Shown in pieces: positions 35,601-43,807 of a stretch of DNA of 64,000 nucleotides. The DNA is from Devosia subaequoris (GTDB lineage: Bacteria > Pseudomonadota > Alphaproteobacteria > Rhizobiales > Devosiaceae). The notes beneath the pieces were generated by a model. It was given only the letters and a program-made list of their open reading frames with translations, was not told where the DNA came from and searched no databases. A program made the position numbers and the translations under genes. Each line of letters opens with the position of its first letter. Position 1 is the stretch's first letter. The stretch covers positions 186,001-250,000 of the forward strand of contig NZ_JACIEW010000002.1 in the NCBI RefSeq assembly GCF_014197055.1. Reading direction: 5' to 3'.

Positions 35601-38391
35601 CAGCATCGACGGCTCGCTGCGTCAGGTAACCCAGACCATGGAAACCCGGCTCGACGACATGTCGGTGCGCGTGGCCGGCAAGGTCGCGGAAGTCAACGAC
35701 ACCCTCGGGGTCGGCCTCGACAACGCCATTGCCCGCATCTCCGATGCAGAAGCCGGTGTTGCCGCGCGCATTGAAAGCGCCAGCGAGACCGTGGGCGAAA
35801 GTGCCCGCCGGGCCGCCGAACTCATCGAAACCGGCGTCACCTCGGCCCGCCAGGCGGTCATCGAGATGGTCGACCAGCGCCTGGGCACCCTGCCCGAGGC
35901 AATCACCGCCCGCGCCGATATCACGGCCGAGCGTCTGGCTTCGCTCAACGCCTCGATCAGCACCTCGATCACCCAGTCCATGGCCGATCTTGAAGCCGGC
36001 GCCGACCGCATCGAGGAAACCATCGCTACCCGCATCACCGCGGCGACAAGCACTATCTCGGCCGATGTCGAGAATACGGCAAACCGCATGGACTCGGCGG
36101 TGCGCGGTGCGCTCGAACAGATCCGCATGGCCGCCAGCAATATCGATCAACTGGTATCGGTGAAGGCCGTAGATGCCGCCGACGCCATCGAAGGGCGCCT
36201 CACCACCATCAATCAGTCCGTCGAACAGCATACCAACGCCTTCGCCAACCTGGTCACCGAGAAGTCGGCGGAACTGGAAACGGCCCTGGCCAGCCACGGC
36301 AATCTGCTGCGCGATGCCTTGGGCGAAAATGCCCGCGAGGCCGAAGAGATCATGTCGGTCTCCACCTCGCGTATCCTGGGCGACGTTACCAACGCCCTCA
36401 ACAAGCTCAACGACTCCAACCTGCTGCTGCAGCGCGTGCTGGACGCCTCCACCGCCAATCTGGCGAGCCTGGAAACCAGCGTCGCCCAGCAGACCGCGAA
36501 CTACTCCAACACCATGCGCGAAGCCATGGGCCAGACCGAGCAGGCCGGCACCATGGTCACCCAGCATGTCGGCGCCCTGCAGGCCACTATTGCCGGCATG
36601 GTCGAGCAGTTCTCCTCCATCCTCGGCCGTCTCGACACCGAGGCCTCCGGCCTCACCCAGGCCGCCCAGACGCTCGATGCATCCAGCTCCAATGCGCTGG
36701 AAAATCTCGAGGATCGTCGCGGTGCCATGGATGCGCTGGCGCAGAGCTTTGCCGCCCGCGCCGACGACATCGACGGCCGCATGCGCCTGTTCGCCCAGTC
36801 CATAGCCGACACCGTCAACGACACCGAACGCCGCCTGATCGGCGCCCGCCGCGCCATGGACGAAGCCCTCAATGGCACCACCCATGCGGTCACCGAAGCC
36901 CTGAGCCAGACCACGGCCACCGTCACCCAGGCGCTCGAGCAGAATGCCAACAGCGTCAACGATGCGCTCTATGCCAATAATGAGCGCTTCTCGACCACGC
37001 TGCAGAGCAATGTTTCGGAGATGGACAACGCGGTGCAGCGCGCCGCCGAAGCCGCCGCCGCCGCGCTCAACCAGACCTCTCAGTCGGTGCGCATGGCCCT
37101 GTCCGAACAGTCCAGCCAGGTCAATTCGGCCCTCGAGGACAATGCCGGCCGCGTCAATTCCGTTCTCGAGGACAATGCGGGCCGCGTAAACTCGGCTTTG
37201 GACGAGAATGCCAGCCGCGTCAGCGACGTGCTGTCCTCCACCGCCGGCAGCGTCACCGACGTGCTCACCTCCACCACCAGCACCCTGGCCGACACCATCT
37301 CGGATTCGACCAGTTCCGTGCGCAACGCCATTGCGTCCAACACCGGTCAGCTGCGCCGCGCGCTGGACGAAACCGCGGGCGAAGTCACCGGCAAGCTGGG
37401 CGAATTCCACGAGGTTGCCGACAGCGAAGGCCGCCGCGCCAACCAGGCCCTGCAGGAAGCCCAGCAGCGCATGGCCACCGAAATGCAGCGCGCCATCGAG
37501 GAAGCCACCCAGCGCTTCGCCGAAACCGCTCGCGCCATGCGCGAAACGGCACGCGAAGTGGGTACCGAGCTCGAATCCACCCGCGCCGAACTGGCCCGTG
37601 GCGTCAACGAGCTGCCCGAGGAAACCCGTGCCAGCGCCGCTGCCATGCGTCGCGTCGTGGCCGAGCAGATCGAGGCCCTGTCCGAGCTCAACGCCATTGT
37701 GCGCAGCCAGCCGGCCAGCCACGACCTAACCGACCGCCGCGCGCCGCAGCGGGCCCCGCGTGCGCCCGAACCGCCGGCCTATCAGCCGCCGCCGCGCCAG
37801 CCCGAGCCACCGCGTGAGACCTATCGCGCCGAGGCCCCGCGCCAGACGCTGGTCGATCCGATCCGCCCGGCCGCCATTGTCGAACAGCCCGCACCGGCTC
37901 CAGCTCCGGCACCTGCCGCCCCCGCGCCGCAACAGGCGGCACCTGCTCCTGCGCAGGGACCCGCGCCTCGCCAGGCCACCGAAGCCGAAGGCGGTGGCTG
38001 GCTGCGCGACGTGCTGCGCAATGCCTCGGCCAAGCAGGCCGGTGGGTCCGCCCCGCAGGCTCTGTCCGGCCTCAGCGAAGAAATCGCCCGCGCCATCGAC
38101 GATGCCGCCCTGGGCGAAGCCTGGGCCCGCTATCAGGCTGGCGAAAGCAATGTGTTCACCCGGCGCATCTACACGCTTACCGGCCAGGGCACCTATGACG
38201 AAGTGCGCAAGCGCATCCAGCGCGACGCCGACTTCGCCAAGACCGCCCAGGCCTATATGAGCGAGTTCGAACAGCTCCTCAAACGCGCCGCCGCCGGCCC
38301 CAACCCCGCCGCCGAAACCCGCGAATATCTGCTCTCGGACAAGGGCAAGGTCTACACCACCCTCGCCCATGCCAGCGGCCGCCTCGGCTGA
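32653..38391 (+). CDS. Giant hendecad-repeat membrane-anchored protein, growth-pole-ring (GPR) like
   Basis: A 1,912-residue protein. Residues 1-85 are charged and disordered, two transmembrane helices follow (about 91-111 and 127-150), then some 1,500 residues of alpha-helix in 11-residue repeats of the type LDQRTxxLxxx. A Pro/Ala-rich linker (about 1690-1770) and a conserved C-terminal globular part (ALSGLSEEIARAIDDAALGE to the end) complete it. The architecture and size match the apolipoprotein-like GPR protein that forms a ring at the growth pole of Agrobacterium; the name is by architecture and family memory. Expected to lie in the inner membrane with the long helix in the cytoplasm. Monocistronic with a strong terminator. 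Confidence 0.8.
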   Translation: MAKNPTPQNDPAALAFSAVEDALKDSVFNLDPPAQPSQEKKADKKPDPARSERLRAADRIAQQAGTVANDDRVSASKLLYSLQSRSSAAPTWLALLLSLIWIAAVATVAWMRFGAQMLDFGTFAGTIEFVATLAIMVVPVLGFFAVATLMRRAADLRNAASSITQAAIRLAEPEVTAADKVASVGQAVRREVNALGDGLERALSRAGELEVMIHNEVTALERTYSDNESRMRALIAELASQRESVLTNTERVREAITESHTGLVFDLDMISQRIAGTIVESGGNLTRALETAGNTLTTGFSERADGFVALVDNRTSDFLGALDDSTGRLSLGFEDNAAAIGKSLDERAAEINAGIESRISKLSQALDHHVDSIALAMDSRTQQLEERTETLTGTFEDRTRTIAGLIESGTGNLSTALDERTAALSNLLTDGGTSLLDQLRTRGEEVSEALASIGARVSGDISGRATEAELLLATLTRQLDESVSIQLNALDSRLQSAIIEINGALDDTSERARETLSTAGQDSLSLFDTRLTEITGLLDEKLRALDNVIGDKGENLVQRLDQQGVNFAARANVLEMALNEESGRFNDIVSDRTREMSDVIGAKTKAITEALNNRSQEISDSLDGHADMLTEALDSRTGKLDEMLASRTIEVSEAILARTGELEQTLAGRGAEVNEAIRMRSQELGETLATGTQAFDRAIAGRTQRMADTLTGQTERLEQTLNQTTETLSETISERTNALSLELETRTGDFASQIDERTGTLVSRLDERTGSLAAQLDQSTATLASEFDQRASTLVSGLDQRTSALTTELEQRTAALNSGLDQRTYALTTEFDQRADTLVSELDQRTSAFNSGLAQRTYTLTTELDQRADTLVSGLDQRTATLTTELDQRTAAFNSGLDERTGTFTAQLDERADGLISRLDERTQDMAGAVNTRTQQLSDALNARTQALSDTLSTHTASIGETISLHTAELAETLDQHGAKARDSIDGSLRQVTQTMETRLDDMSVRVAGKVAEVNDTLGVGLDNAIARISDAEAGVAARIESASETVGESARRAAELIETGVTSARQAVIEMVDQRLGTLPEAITARADITAERLASLNASISTSITQSMADLEAGADRIEETIATRITAATSTISADVENTANRMDSAVRGALEQIRMAASNIDQLVSVKAVDAADAIEGRLTTINQSVEQHTNAFANLVTEKSAELETALASHGNLLRDALGENAREAEEIMSVSTSRILGDVTNALNKLNDSNLLLQRVLDASTANLASLETSVAQQTANYSNTMREAMGQTEQAGTMVTQHVGALQATIAGMVEQFSSILGRLDTEASGLTQAAQTLDASSSNALENLEDRRGAMDALAQSFAARADDIDGRMRLFAQSIADTVNDTERRLIGARRAMDEALNGTTHAVTEALSQTTATVTQALEQNANSVNDALYANNERFSTTLQSNVSEMDNAVQRAAEAAAAALNQTSQSVRMALSEQSSQVNSALEDNAGRVNSVLEDNAGRVNSALDENASRVSDVLSSTAGSVTDVLTSTTSTLADTISDSTSSVRNAIASNTGQLRRALDETAGEVTGKLGEFHEVADSEGRRANQALQEAQQRMATEMQRAIEEATQRFAETARAMRETAREVGTELESTRAELARGVNELPEETRASAAAMRRVVAEQIEALSELNAIVRSQPASHDLTDRRAPQRAPRAPEPPAYQPPPRQPEPPRETYRAEAPRQTLVDPIRPAAIVEQPAPAPAPAPAAPAPQQAAPAPAQGPAPRQATEAEGGGWLRDVLRNASAKQAGGSAPQALSGLSEEIARAIDDAALGEAWARYQAGESNVFTRRIYTLTGQGTYDEVRKRIQRDADFAKTAQAYMSEFEQLLKRAAAGPNPAAETREYLLSDKGKVYTTLAHASGRLG
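34978..35406 (+). repeat. Thirteen tandem 33-bp (11-residue) repeats in the GPR-like gene
   Basis: Residues 776-918 are thirteen consecutive hendecads starting L/F-D/E/A-Q/E, such as LDQRTSALTTE, FDQRADTLVSE and LDERTGTFTAQ. They are similar at DNA level with GACCAGCGCAC cores. Weaker hendecads extend from about residue 721 to 973 (34813-35571). The array is prone to slippage and copy-number change. Confidence 0.85.
37132..37230 (+). repeat. Second short 33-bp repeat cluster in the GPR-like gene
   Basis: LEDNAGRVNSV, LEDNAGRVNSA and LDENASRVSDV follow each other from residue 1494. The first two differ at few bases, indicating a recent duplication. Confidence 0.75.
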
Positions 38392-38415
38392 GGCTGTTGA
38401 AAGCCAGGACAAGCA

Positions 38416-38443
38416 AAAGGCCCCGGAGCAATCCGGGGCCTTT
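38416..38443 (+). terminator. Rho-independent terminator after the GPR-like gene
   Basis: AAAGGCCCCGGA and TCCGGGGCCTTT form a perfect 12-bp stem around GCAA, then GTCTTTTG. It can also serve the converging sodC gene. Confidence 0.92.
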
Positions 38444-38491
38444 GTCTTTTGCACAGTGCAGCGCTTCAAGAATCAGCGTGCCGCGCAGGAT

Positions 38492-39064
38492 CTACTCAAC
38501 GGCCGCACCTGGCTCTACTACGGCACAGGCAATCCGATCTCCAGAATCACCCGACGGATCGGTTGTCTGATCATCGGGACCTGAATGGATGATTATTGCC
38601 GTACCATCGTCATCAAACAGGCTGCCCTCCTGACCTTCTTCGAGAGTCACGAGATCAGAGGTCAACTCGACCCTGACCACGCCGTCCTCGCCAGCAGTTA
38701 CATTGGGCATGTCGCCAAGGTGTGGCCCCTCGGGATTATCCAGCCCATGCTGCGCGTCAGTGGGATTGAAGTGTGAACCGGCACTCTCGAAATTGGTCGA
38801 CGGATCGCATTCTCCGGTCTGATGGAAGTGGAAGCCATGGTCTCCCGGGGCCATGCCCTGGATGCCGCCCGAAAGGGTGACACTGCCATCATCGTTTGGC
38901 GTCAAGGTCACCGTCCCAACCTCGCTGCCATCGGCGGCAACAAACACTGCCAGGGCGCTCGGGCCTCCTAAGGCGTCTGCTCCGCTCTGAGGAGCATCCT
39001 GCGCCATCGCAGGAGCAGCAATCATCAAGGCGACGAGAGAGGCGGCGTGTATCTTGGTTCGCAT
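38492..39064 (-). CDS. sodC: Periplasmic Cu/Zn superoxide dismutase
   Basis: SodC dismutates superoxide in the periplasm. The 190-residue precursor has a signal peptide (MRTKIHAASLVALMIAAPAM, cleavage near AMAQ). The copper/zinc ligand blocks are GFHFHQTGECDPS, SAGSHFNP, PHLGDMPN with its Asp, and AIIIHSGPDD. The disulfide partner to the first cysteine lies in DRIACAVV. The ATG at 39064 is preceded by AAGGA; the frame extends to 39142 without support. A single-gene unit, convergent with the GPR-like gene. Confidence 0.93.
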   Translation of the reverse strand: MRTKIHAASLVALMIAAPAMAQDAPQSGADALGGPSALAVFVAADGSEVGTVTLTPNDDGSVTLSGGIQGMAPGDHGFHFHQTGECDPSTNFESAGSHFNPTDAQHGLDNPEGPHLGDMPNVTAGEDGVVRVELTSDLVTLEEGQEGSLFDDDGTAIIIHSGPDDQTTDPSGDSGDRIACAVVEPGAAVE

Positions 39065-39162
39065 GTGAAGGTCCTTTCGTATAACGCGAAGTGACGCTTC
39101 CTGCGCAACGGTGTGGATAGCCAGTGGTTCCGGCACCCGCATCGGTCAGCCCGGTGCCGGCC

Positions 39163-40362
39163 CTACCCCACCAGCGATTTTGGCGGCCGCATCTTGAGCG
39201 ACCACAGCACGCAGCCAATCGCCAGCGACGAGGTCACCGTCGAATAGAAGAACGCATAGGCGCCAAAAAACTCGACCAGCACGCCGAACACGGTCAGCGC
39301 CAACATGGCCATGGCCATGTTGAGCATGTTGAAAAAGCCCTGCGCCTCTGCCGCATTGGCTTCATTGGTCCAGTTGGCAATGAAGTGCACCACCCCGAAA
39401 TAGCCCATGCCAAAGCTGAAGGCATGCAGCGACTGGGTGAGAAACAGCACCTCCACCGGCGGATTGAACGCCATGATGGTAAAGCGGATCAAGCCGGCAA
39501 CCGCGCCCGCCAGGATCATGTTACGTGCCGTCACCCGGCCACCGAAGCGCCGCCAGACAAACATCAGCACCGCCTCGCCGACGGCTGCAAAGCCCAGCAA
39601 TGGGCCCAGGAAATAGCTCGGAATACCGTTTTCGTGCCAGAGCAGCGCCCCAAATCCGCCGATGACCGCGTTGGACGAATTGACCAGCGCAAAGGCCAGC
39701 AGCGGCAGCACGAACCAGGGCTGCAGCGCATCCTTGAGCCGGCTGGGCGGCGCCACCGCTTCGGGTGCTGCATCGGCCAGGGTCACCTGCGGTTTTGGCG
39801 CCCGGAAGCGCGGCAAAAGGAACGCCAGCCCGGCCCGTGCCACCACCATCAGCACGAAGAGCGTCACGAATGCGCCCGACCCCAGCACATTGAGAAACAG
39901 TCCGAATCCGCCCGCACCGACGACATAGCCGACCGTGGCCCAGGCCCGGATGACCCCGAAATCGGTGCCATTGCGGCGCGTCATGCGCACCGTCGCCGCA
40001 TCGATCACCGGCGCCACCAGGCCATTGCTGGAGGCGCACAGCCCCCAGACCAGCAGGATGCCCCAGAACTCGGAGACGAAATACATTGGTATCGCCGTCA
40101 GCGCCGAAATGAGGGAGATGCCGATCAGCGCCGTTCGCCAGTCGTCGGCCCGGTCAGCTACACGCCCCACGATCATGTTGAGGCCCAGCAAAATCAGGGT
40201 CGGCAGCGCGTTGATCACCCCGATCTGATCAGCAGGAATGCCATGTTCGCTCAGCCAGATGCCCAAGAACACCGACGCAATGCCGCCCGGCAGATAGACG
40301 GTAAACTGATAAATGGATGCACGCAGCTCGGGCGAATCCCAGCGCGAAAAGGCCGATGGCAT
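39163..40362 (-). CDS. MFS transporter (PPP/nucleoside-type, unknown substrate)
   Basis: A 399-residue major facilitator with about 12 hydrophobic helices. Visible elements are YLPGGIASVFLGIWLSEHG at the N-terminus, the loop 2-3 motif GRVADRADDWR, VIRAWATVGYVVGAGGFGLF in the middle and HAFSFGMGYFGVVHFI near the C-terminus. These features recall the 3-phenylpropionate (HcaT/PPP) branch of MFS transporters. I chose the ATG at 40362 with GGGAG upstream; earlier in-frame codons lack support. Not obviously in an operon; the agt gene ends about 110 bases upstream on the same strand. Confidence 0.82.
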   Translation of the reverse strand: MPSAFSRWDSPELRASIYQFTVYLPGGIASVFLGIWLSEHGIPADQIGVINALPTLILLGLNMIVGRVADRADDWRTALIGISLISALTAIPMYFVSEFWGILLVWGLCASSNGLVAPVIDAATVRMTRRNGTDFGVIRAWATVGYVVGAGGFGLFLNVLGSGAFVTLFVLMVVARAGLAFLLPRFRAPKPQVTLADAAPEAVAPPSRLKDALQPWFVLPLLAFALVNSSNAVIGGFGALLWHENGIPSYFLGPLLGFAAVGEAVLMFVWRRFGGRVTARNMILAGAVAGLIRFTIMAFNPPVEVLFLTQSLHAFSFGMGYFGVVHFIANWTNEANAAEAQGFFNMLNMAMAMLALTVFGVLVEFFGAYAFFYSTVTSSLAIGCVLWSLKMRPPKSLVG

Positions 40363-40476
40363 GGAAATGAACTCCCGGCGCAGAGGCGCGCCGCGTTCCC
40401 TCAACTGACTCGGATGCGCGTGCGAAGCAAGGGCATTTCTGCGCAAATTGTCCGCAAATCCGGTCTCTGGAACGTT

Positions 40477-41532
40477 CTAGATGGCTTTTGCCAGTCTTGA
40501 GGCCGCATGGGCCGGCGTCAGCGCGGAAAGAAATTGCCGGGCGCTGGCTGCCCAGGTGAACTGTTCACCCAATGCCCGCGCATCAGCCCGCCGCAAGGTC
40601 AGAGACCGCCGGACCGCCGCGCCCAGATCCTCCGACAGCGTCCCTGCCCTTGGGTCGGTCACCACATCGCGCGGCCCGGTTACCGGATAGGCGGCCACCG
40701 GCGTGCCCGACGCCAGGGCTTCGGTCACCACATTGCCGAATGTATCCGTGCGGCTTGGAAAGACGAACACATCGGCACTGCGATAGGCGGCAGCCAGCGC
40801 CTCGCCATGCAGATAGCCGATAAAATGTACCTGCGGATAGTGCCGCTCCAGATGCGCACGGTCCGGCCCATCGCCGACCACGATCTTGCTGCCCGGCACG
40901 TCGAGATCGAGAAACGCCGTCACGTTCTTCTCTGCCGAAACTCGCCCGACATAGAGCAGATGCGGACCCGGCAGGTCCGTGAACAGACTCTTCTCGCCGG
41001 GATGGAAGCGCGCCCCGTCCACACCCCGCCCCCACAGCGTCAGATGCGAGAACCCGCGGCCCCTCAATTCCGTGCGCAGCGACGGCGTCGGCACCATGGT
41101 CGCCACCGCCGGGTCATGGAACCAGCGCAGATAGCCATAGCTCCACTCCTCCGGCAACGGCAGCCGCGCCGCCGCATATTCGGGAAAGCGGGTGTGAAAG
41201 CTGGTGGTGAAAGCCTTGCCACGATCCAGGCAATAGCGCCGCGCCAAAAGGCCCAGCGGGCCTTCAGTCGCAATATGAATGTGATGTGCTCGCGAGCGCG
41301 CCATGGTCATGAACACAGCTCTGCGCGAGGCGAGCGACAGCCTGATTTCGGGATAGGTTGGGACTGGCACGGTCCAGAACGGCTCCGGAGTGAGGAAGCT
41401 GACCTCATGCCCCCAGGCCCGCAATTGTTTGGCGACGCTTTCGAGCGTGCGCACCACGCCATTGATTTGCGGGCGCCACGCATCGGTGACAATCAGGATA
41501 CGGCGGCGGGAAAGCTTGGGATCAATGTACAT
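40477..41532 (-). CDS. agt: GT4 glycosyltransferase, Agt-like diacylglycerol glycosyltransferase
   Basis: A 351-residue family-4 glycosyltransferase. The N-terminal half has IVTDAWRPQINGVVRTLESV and the acceptor loop HTRFPEYAAARLPLP. The C-terminal half has the donor site LLYVGRVSAEKNV, VVGDGPDR and VFVFPSRTDTFGNVVTEALA. It lies directly downstream of a PlcP-like phosphatase in the same orientation. In rhizobia and marine bacteria this pair replaces phospholipids by glucosyl- or glucuronosyl-diacylglycerol when phosphate is short. PHO-like repeats sit in the 88-base gap in front of it. The exact sugar donor cannot be read from the sequence; a mannosyltransferase role is the main alternative. 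Confidence 0.78.
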   Translation of the reverse strand: MYIDPKLSRRRILIVTDAWRPQINGVVRTLESVAKQLRAWGHEVSFLTPEPFWTVPVPTYPEIRLSLASRRAVFMTMARSRAHHIHIATEGPLGLLARRYCLDRGKAFTTSFHTRFPEYAAARLPLPEEWSYGYLRWFHDPAVATMVPTPSLRTELRGRGFSHLTLWGRGVDGARFHPGEKSLFTDLPGPHLLYVGRVSAEKNVTAFLDLDVPGSKIVVGDGPDRAHLERHYPQVHFIGYLHGEALAAAYRSADVFVFPSRTDTFGNVVTEALASGTPVAAYPVTGPRDVVTDPRAGTLSEDLGAAVRRSLTLRRADARALGEQFTWAASARQFLSALTPAHAASRLAKAI

Positions 41533-41589
41533 GGCGACACCACGATTGCTCGCAATGCCATCATGGTGCGCGCGCCTTGCGTCGCTTGC

Positions 41590-41618
41590 GTGACGGGCAC
41601 GTGACGTTCACTTGACGG
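41590..41618 (-). promoter_or_regulatory. PHO-like direct repeats upstream of agt
   Basis: On the minus strand CCGTCAA, ACGTCAC and CCGTCAC are spaced by exactly 4 bases (11-bp phase). The core is CGTCA instead of TGTCA, so the match is weaker than at phoX or 25859, but it has the right geometry, 58-86 bases before the ATG. Confidence 0.5.
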
Positions 41619-41620
41619 GC

Positions 41621-42421
41621 TTACAGCCCGGAACTCTGGCGCAATTTCACTTTGCGTGCGTCGCCGGTCACCATTTCGGTCCACTTGATGAGTTCGAACG
41701 CCCCATCGTGATTCTCGACAATGGCCGTGCAACTCTCCACCCAGTCGCCGGTATTGATATACTGAATGCCCAGCCGGTCGTGGATGTCGGCGAAATGGAT
41801 ATGGCCGCAGATCACGCCATCGACGCCGCTTTCCTTGGCTTCGTGCACCAGCGCCTCCTCGAACTGGCCGATTACCGACACAGCGTTCTTCACCTTCTGC
41901 TTGGCCCAGGCACTGAGCGACCAGTATTGCAGCCCCAACCGCCGCCGCACCCAGTTAATGGCGATGTTGACGCGCAGCGCCGCGTTATAAGCCCAGTCCC
42001 CGACATGGGCGAGCCACTTGGCATTCATCACCACCACGTCGAACTGGTCGCCATGGATCACCAGATAGGTCTTGCCCGTTGCTGAGGTGTGGATGGTGCG
42101 ATCCACCAGCTCGATTTCGCCGAAATAGGTGCCGAGATACTCGCGCAGAAATTCGTCGTGGTTGCCCGGCAGGTAGACGATCCGCGTCCCCGCAGTCGCC
42201 TTGTCGAGCATGATCTGGATCACCTCATTGTACTGCGCCGGCCAGTGCCACTGCTTGGCCAGCCGCCAGCCATCGAGAATATCCCCGACCAGGTAAATCG
42301 TCTCGGCATCATGTGCGCGCAGGAAATCGGCCAGTTGCGCACTGCGGATCGGCTTCATGCCCAGATGCACATCGGACAGGAAAAGCGCCCGAACGCGCCT
42401 GATCTCGCGGTCTTCCGACAT
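41621..42421 (-). CDS. plcP: PlcP-like phospholipase C (calcineurin-like phosphoesterase)
   Basis: A 266-residue cytoplasmic metallophosphoesterase with metal-ligand motifs FLSDVHLGMK, VGDILDGWR, LPGNHDEFL, VIHGDQFD and CGHIHFAD. Databases often call it UDP-2,3-diacylglucosamine diphosphatase (LpxH-like). However, its position in front of an Agt-type glycosyltransferase matches the Sinorhizobium PlcP-Agt arrangement, in which PlcP cuts phospholipids to diacylglycerol under phosphate limitation. Start at the ATG at 42421 with GGAGG upstream. I judge the PlcP role likely but the LpxH-like annotation cannot be excluded on sequence alone. Confidence 0.8.
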   Translation of the reverse strand: MSEDREIRRVRALFLSDVHLGMKPIRSAQLADFLRAHDAETIYLVGDILDGWRLAKQWHWPAQYNEVIQIMLDKATAGTRIVYLPGNHDEFLREYLGTYFGEIELVDRTIHTSATGKTYLVIHGDQFDVVVMNAKWLAHVGDWAYNAALRVNIAINWVRRRLGLQYWSLSAWAKQKVKNAVSVIGQFEEALVHEAKESGVDGVICGHIHFADIHDRLGIQYINTGDWVESCTAIVENHDGAFELIKWTEMVTGDARKVKLRQSSGL

Positions 42422-42513
42422 CAGTCTCGGGCCTCCTCAATACGGGACGGTATCTTATCGGCTGCACCCCGCGCTGCAAACAACGCTTGCCAAGAAAGCC
42501 GGGGAAAGCCTTT

Positions 42514-43602
42514 TCACTGCAACCGCGCCTTCAGCGCCACGATGCGCCGGTAGCTCTCCTCGATTCGCGCGGCAAAGGCCGGGTCAGCCCCAGCCTCGCT
42601 CATCAGAATGTCGAGCACTTCCCGGGCCAGGCCGGGGCGATAATCGGCCGTGTTGGAGAACAGCAGAACATCCATTCCCGCGTTCACTGCATTGACCACC
42701 GTTTCATCCAGCAAAAAATGATCGCGAATGGCGCCCATTTCCAGATCATCGCTGATCACTACGCCGTCGAAGCCAAGCTCGCCCCGCAACACGCCATCGA
42801 TCCAGCGCGGCGAAAGCGAGGAAGGGGTCTCCCCGTCGCCACCGGCAAAATCGGCGTGATAGAGGTGCCCAACCATAACCATGTCGACCATGTTTTCGGC
42901 GATAAGCACCCGGTACGGCTCCAACTCGTCCGGCGACCAACTCCGCGTGATGTCCACGAAACCTTCATGGCTGTCGGCTGTAGACGAGCCATGCCCCGGA
43001 AAGTGCTTTAACGCCGTCACAAGCCCTGCGGCGCGATGGGCGCGCACAAAGGCCATATTATAGTCGATGACCACCATGGGATCGGCAGAATAGGCCCGAC
43101 CGAAGCGGGCGATGATCTGGTTGTCGGGATTGGTGTTCAGGTCCGCAACCGGACCGAAATTGACCGAGAAACCCTGCTCAGCAACGCCTTCGGCCATGCG
43201 AGCGTAGATCGCTTCGGCCTGCTCAGGCGTATTGTTGGCAGCAATTTTTTTCGCATTGGGAATTTCGGCAAAACCCACTTCGCGGGTCAGCCGCTCTACT
43301 GCTCCACCTTCCTGGTCAAGCGTGATGAAGGGGGGCAAGTCGGGCGACGCAGCACGAAAAAGGGCATTCATATCGCGCACTGTCTGCAGGCTCGATACAT
43401 TCTTCTTGAGATACATCACCCCGCCCAACCGGCCGTCCTCAAGGTCGCTGACGACGGCCTTGATGCCGGCATCGGCAGGTTCGTCGCCCTCAAAACCGAC
43501 AATAATCATCTGCCCCGCCATTTCTTCCAGCGTCGCGGCCGCCACCGGCTGCGCCAGAAGCGGCAGAACAAACAGGGCATGGAGAAATCGAAGCACTGGC
43601 AT
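42514..43602 (-). CDS. Exported GH3 glycosidase (beta-N-acetylhexosaminidase-like)
   Basis: A 362-residue glycoside hydrolase family 3 enzyme with an N-terminal signal peptide (MPVLRFLHALFVLPLLAQPV, then AAATL). Family motifs are ITLDQEGGAVERL, VNFGPVADLN, ALKHFPGHGSSTADSHEGF with the catalytic His, and the nucleophile Asp in GVVISDDLEMGAI. Cytoplasmic NagZ lacks a signal peptide, so this form probably trims peptidoglycan or exogenous hexosaminides in the periplasm. I used the ATG at 43602; the longer frame to 43650 has no ribosome-binding site. It runs in the same direction as plcP, 92 bases ahead of it. Confidence 0.86.
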   Translation of the reverse strand: MPVLRFLHALFVLPLLAQPVAAATLEEMAGQMIIVGFEGDEPADAGIKAVVSDLEDGRLGGVMYLKKNVSSLQTVRDMNALFRAASPDLPPFITLDQEGGAVERLTREVGFAEIPNAKKIAANNTPEQAEAIYARMAEGVAEQGFSVNFGPVADLNTNPDNQIIARFGRAYSADPMVVIDYNMAFVRAHRAAGLVTALKHFPGHGSSTADSHEGFVDITRSWSPDELEPYRVLIAENMVDMVMVGHLYHADFAGGDGETPSSLSPRWIDGVLRGELGFDGVVISDDLEMGAIRDHFLLDETVVNAVNAGMDVLLFSNTADYRPGLAREVLDILMSEAGADPAFAARIEESYRRIVALKARLQ

Positions 43603-43767
43603 CACCTGCTGAGGAATCGGAGCCGCAGAGTGCCCAGCAAATGGCGGCAAGACAATGGTCTCCCCTGAATAGGGGATGCCGGAGGGTTGTTGGCTATGCC
43701 ACCTGTGCGGATGGTGGACGCAGGACCGGTGGTTTCAACCTTCCAGCCGGCCCCCGCCGAACTGGAA

Positions 43768-43799
43768 GGGCGGTGGATTGTGTTTCCACCGCCCGCTTT
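43768..43799 (-). terminator. Hairpin downstream of acs
   Basis: GGGCGGTGGA pairs with TCCACCGCCC around a 7-base loop. The T tract is on the plus-strand side, so it is a stem-loop after acs with an imperfect tail in the acs direction. Confidence 0.5.
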
Positions 43800-43807
43800 T
43801 TCTGGCC

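Noticed and set aside
34999-37722. 907-codon open frame on the minus strand opposite the GPR-like gene
   Set aside because: It is a by-product of the high GC and the regular 33-bp repeats; its glycine/alanine-rich product mirrors the sense repeats and it has no ribosome-binding site.
41621-42421. LpxH-type UDP-2,3-diacylglucosamine diphosphatase as the primary name
   Set aside because: The fold fits, but the neighbouring Agt-type glycosyltransferase and PHO-like repeats favour a PlcP role; kept only as an alternative.
42422-42513. PHO box directly upstream of plcP
   Set aside because: I searched this 92-base gap on both strands and found no phased TGTCA-type heptamers.
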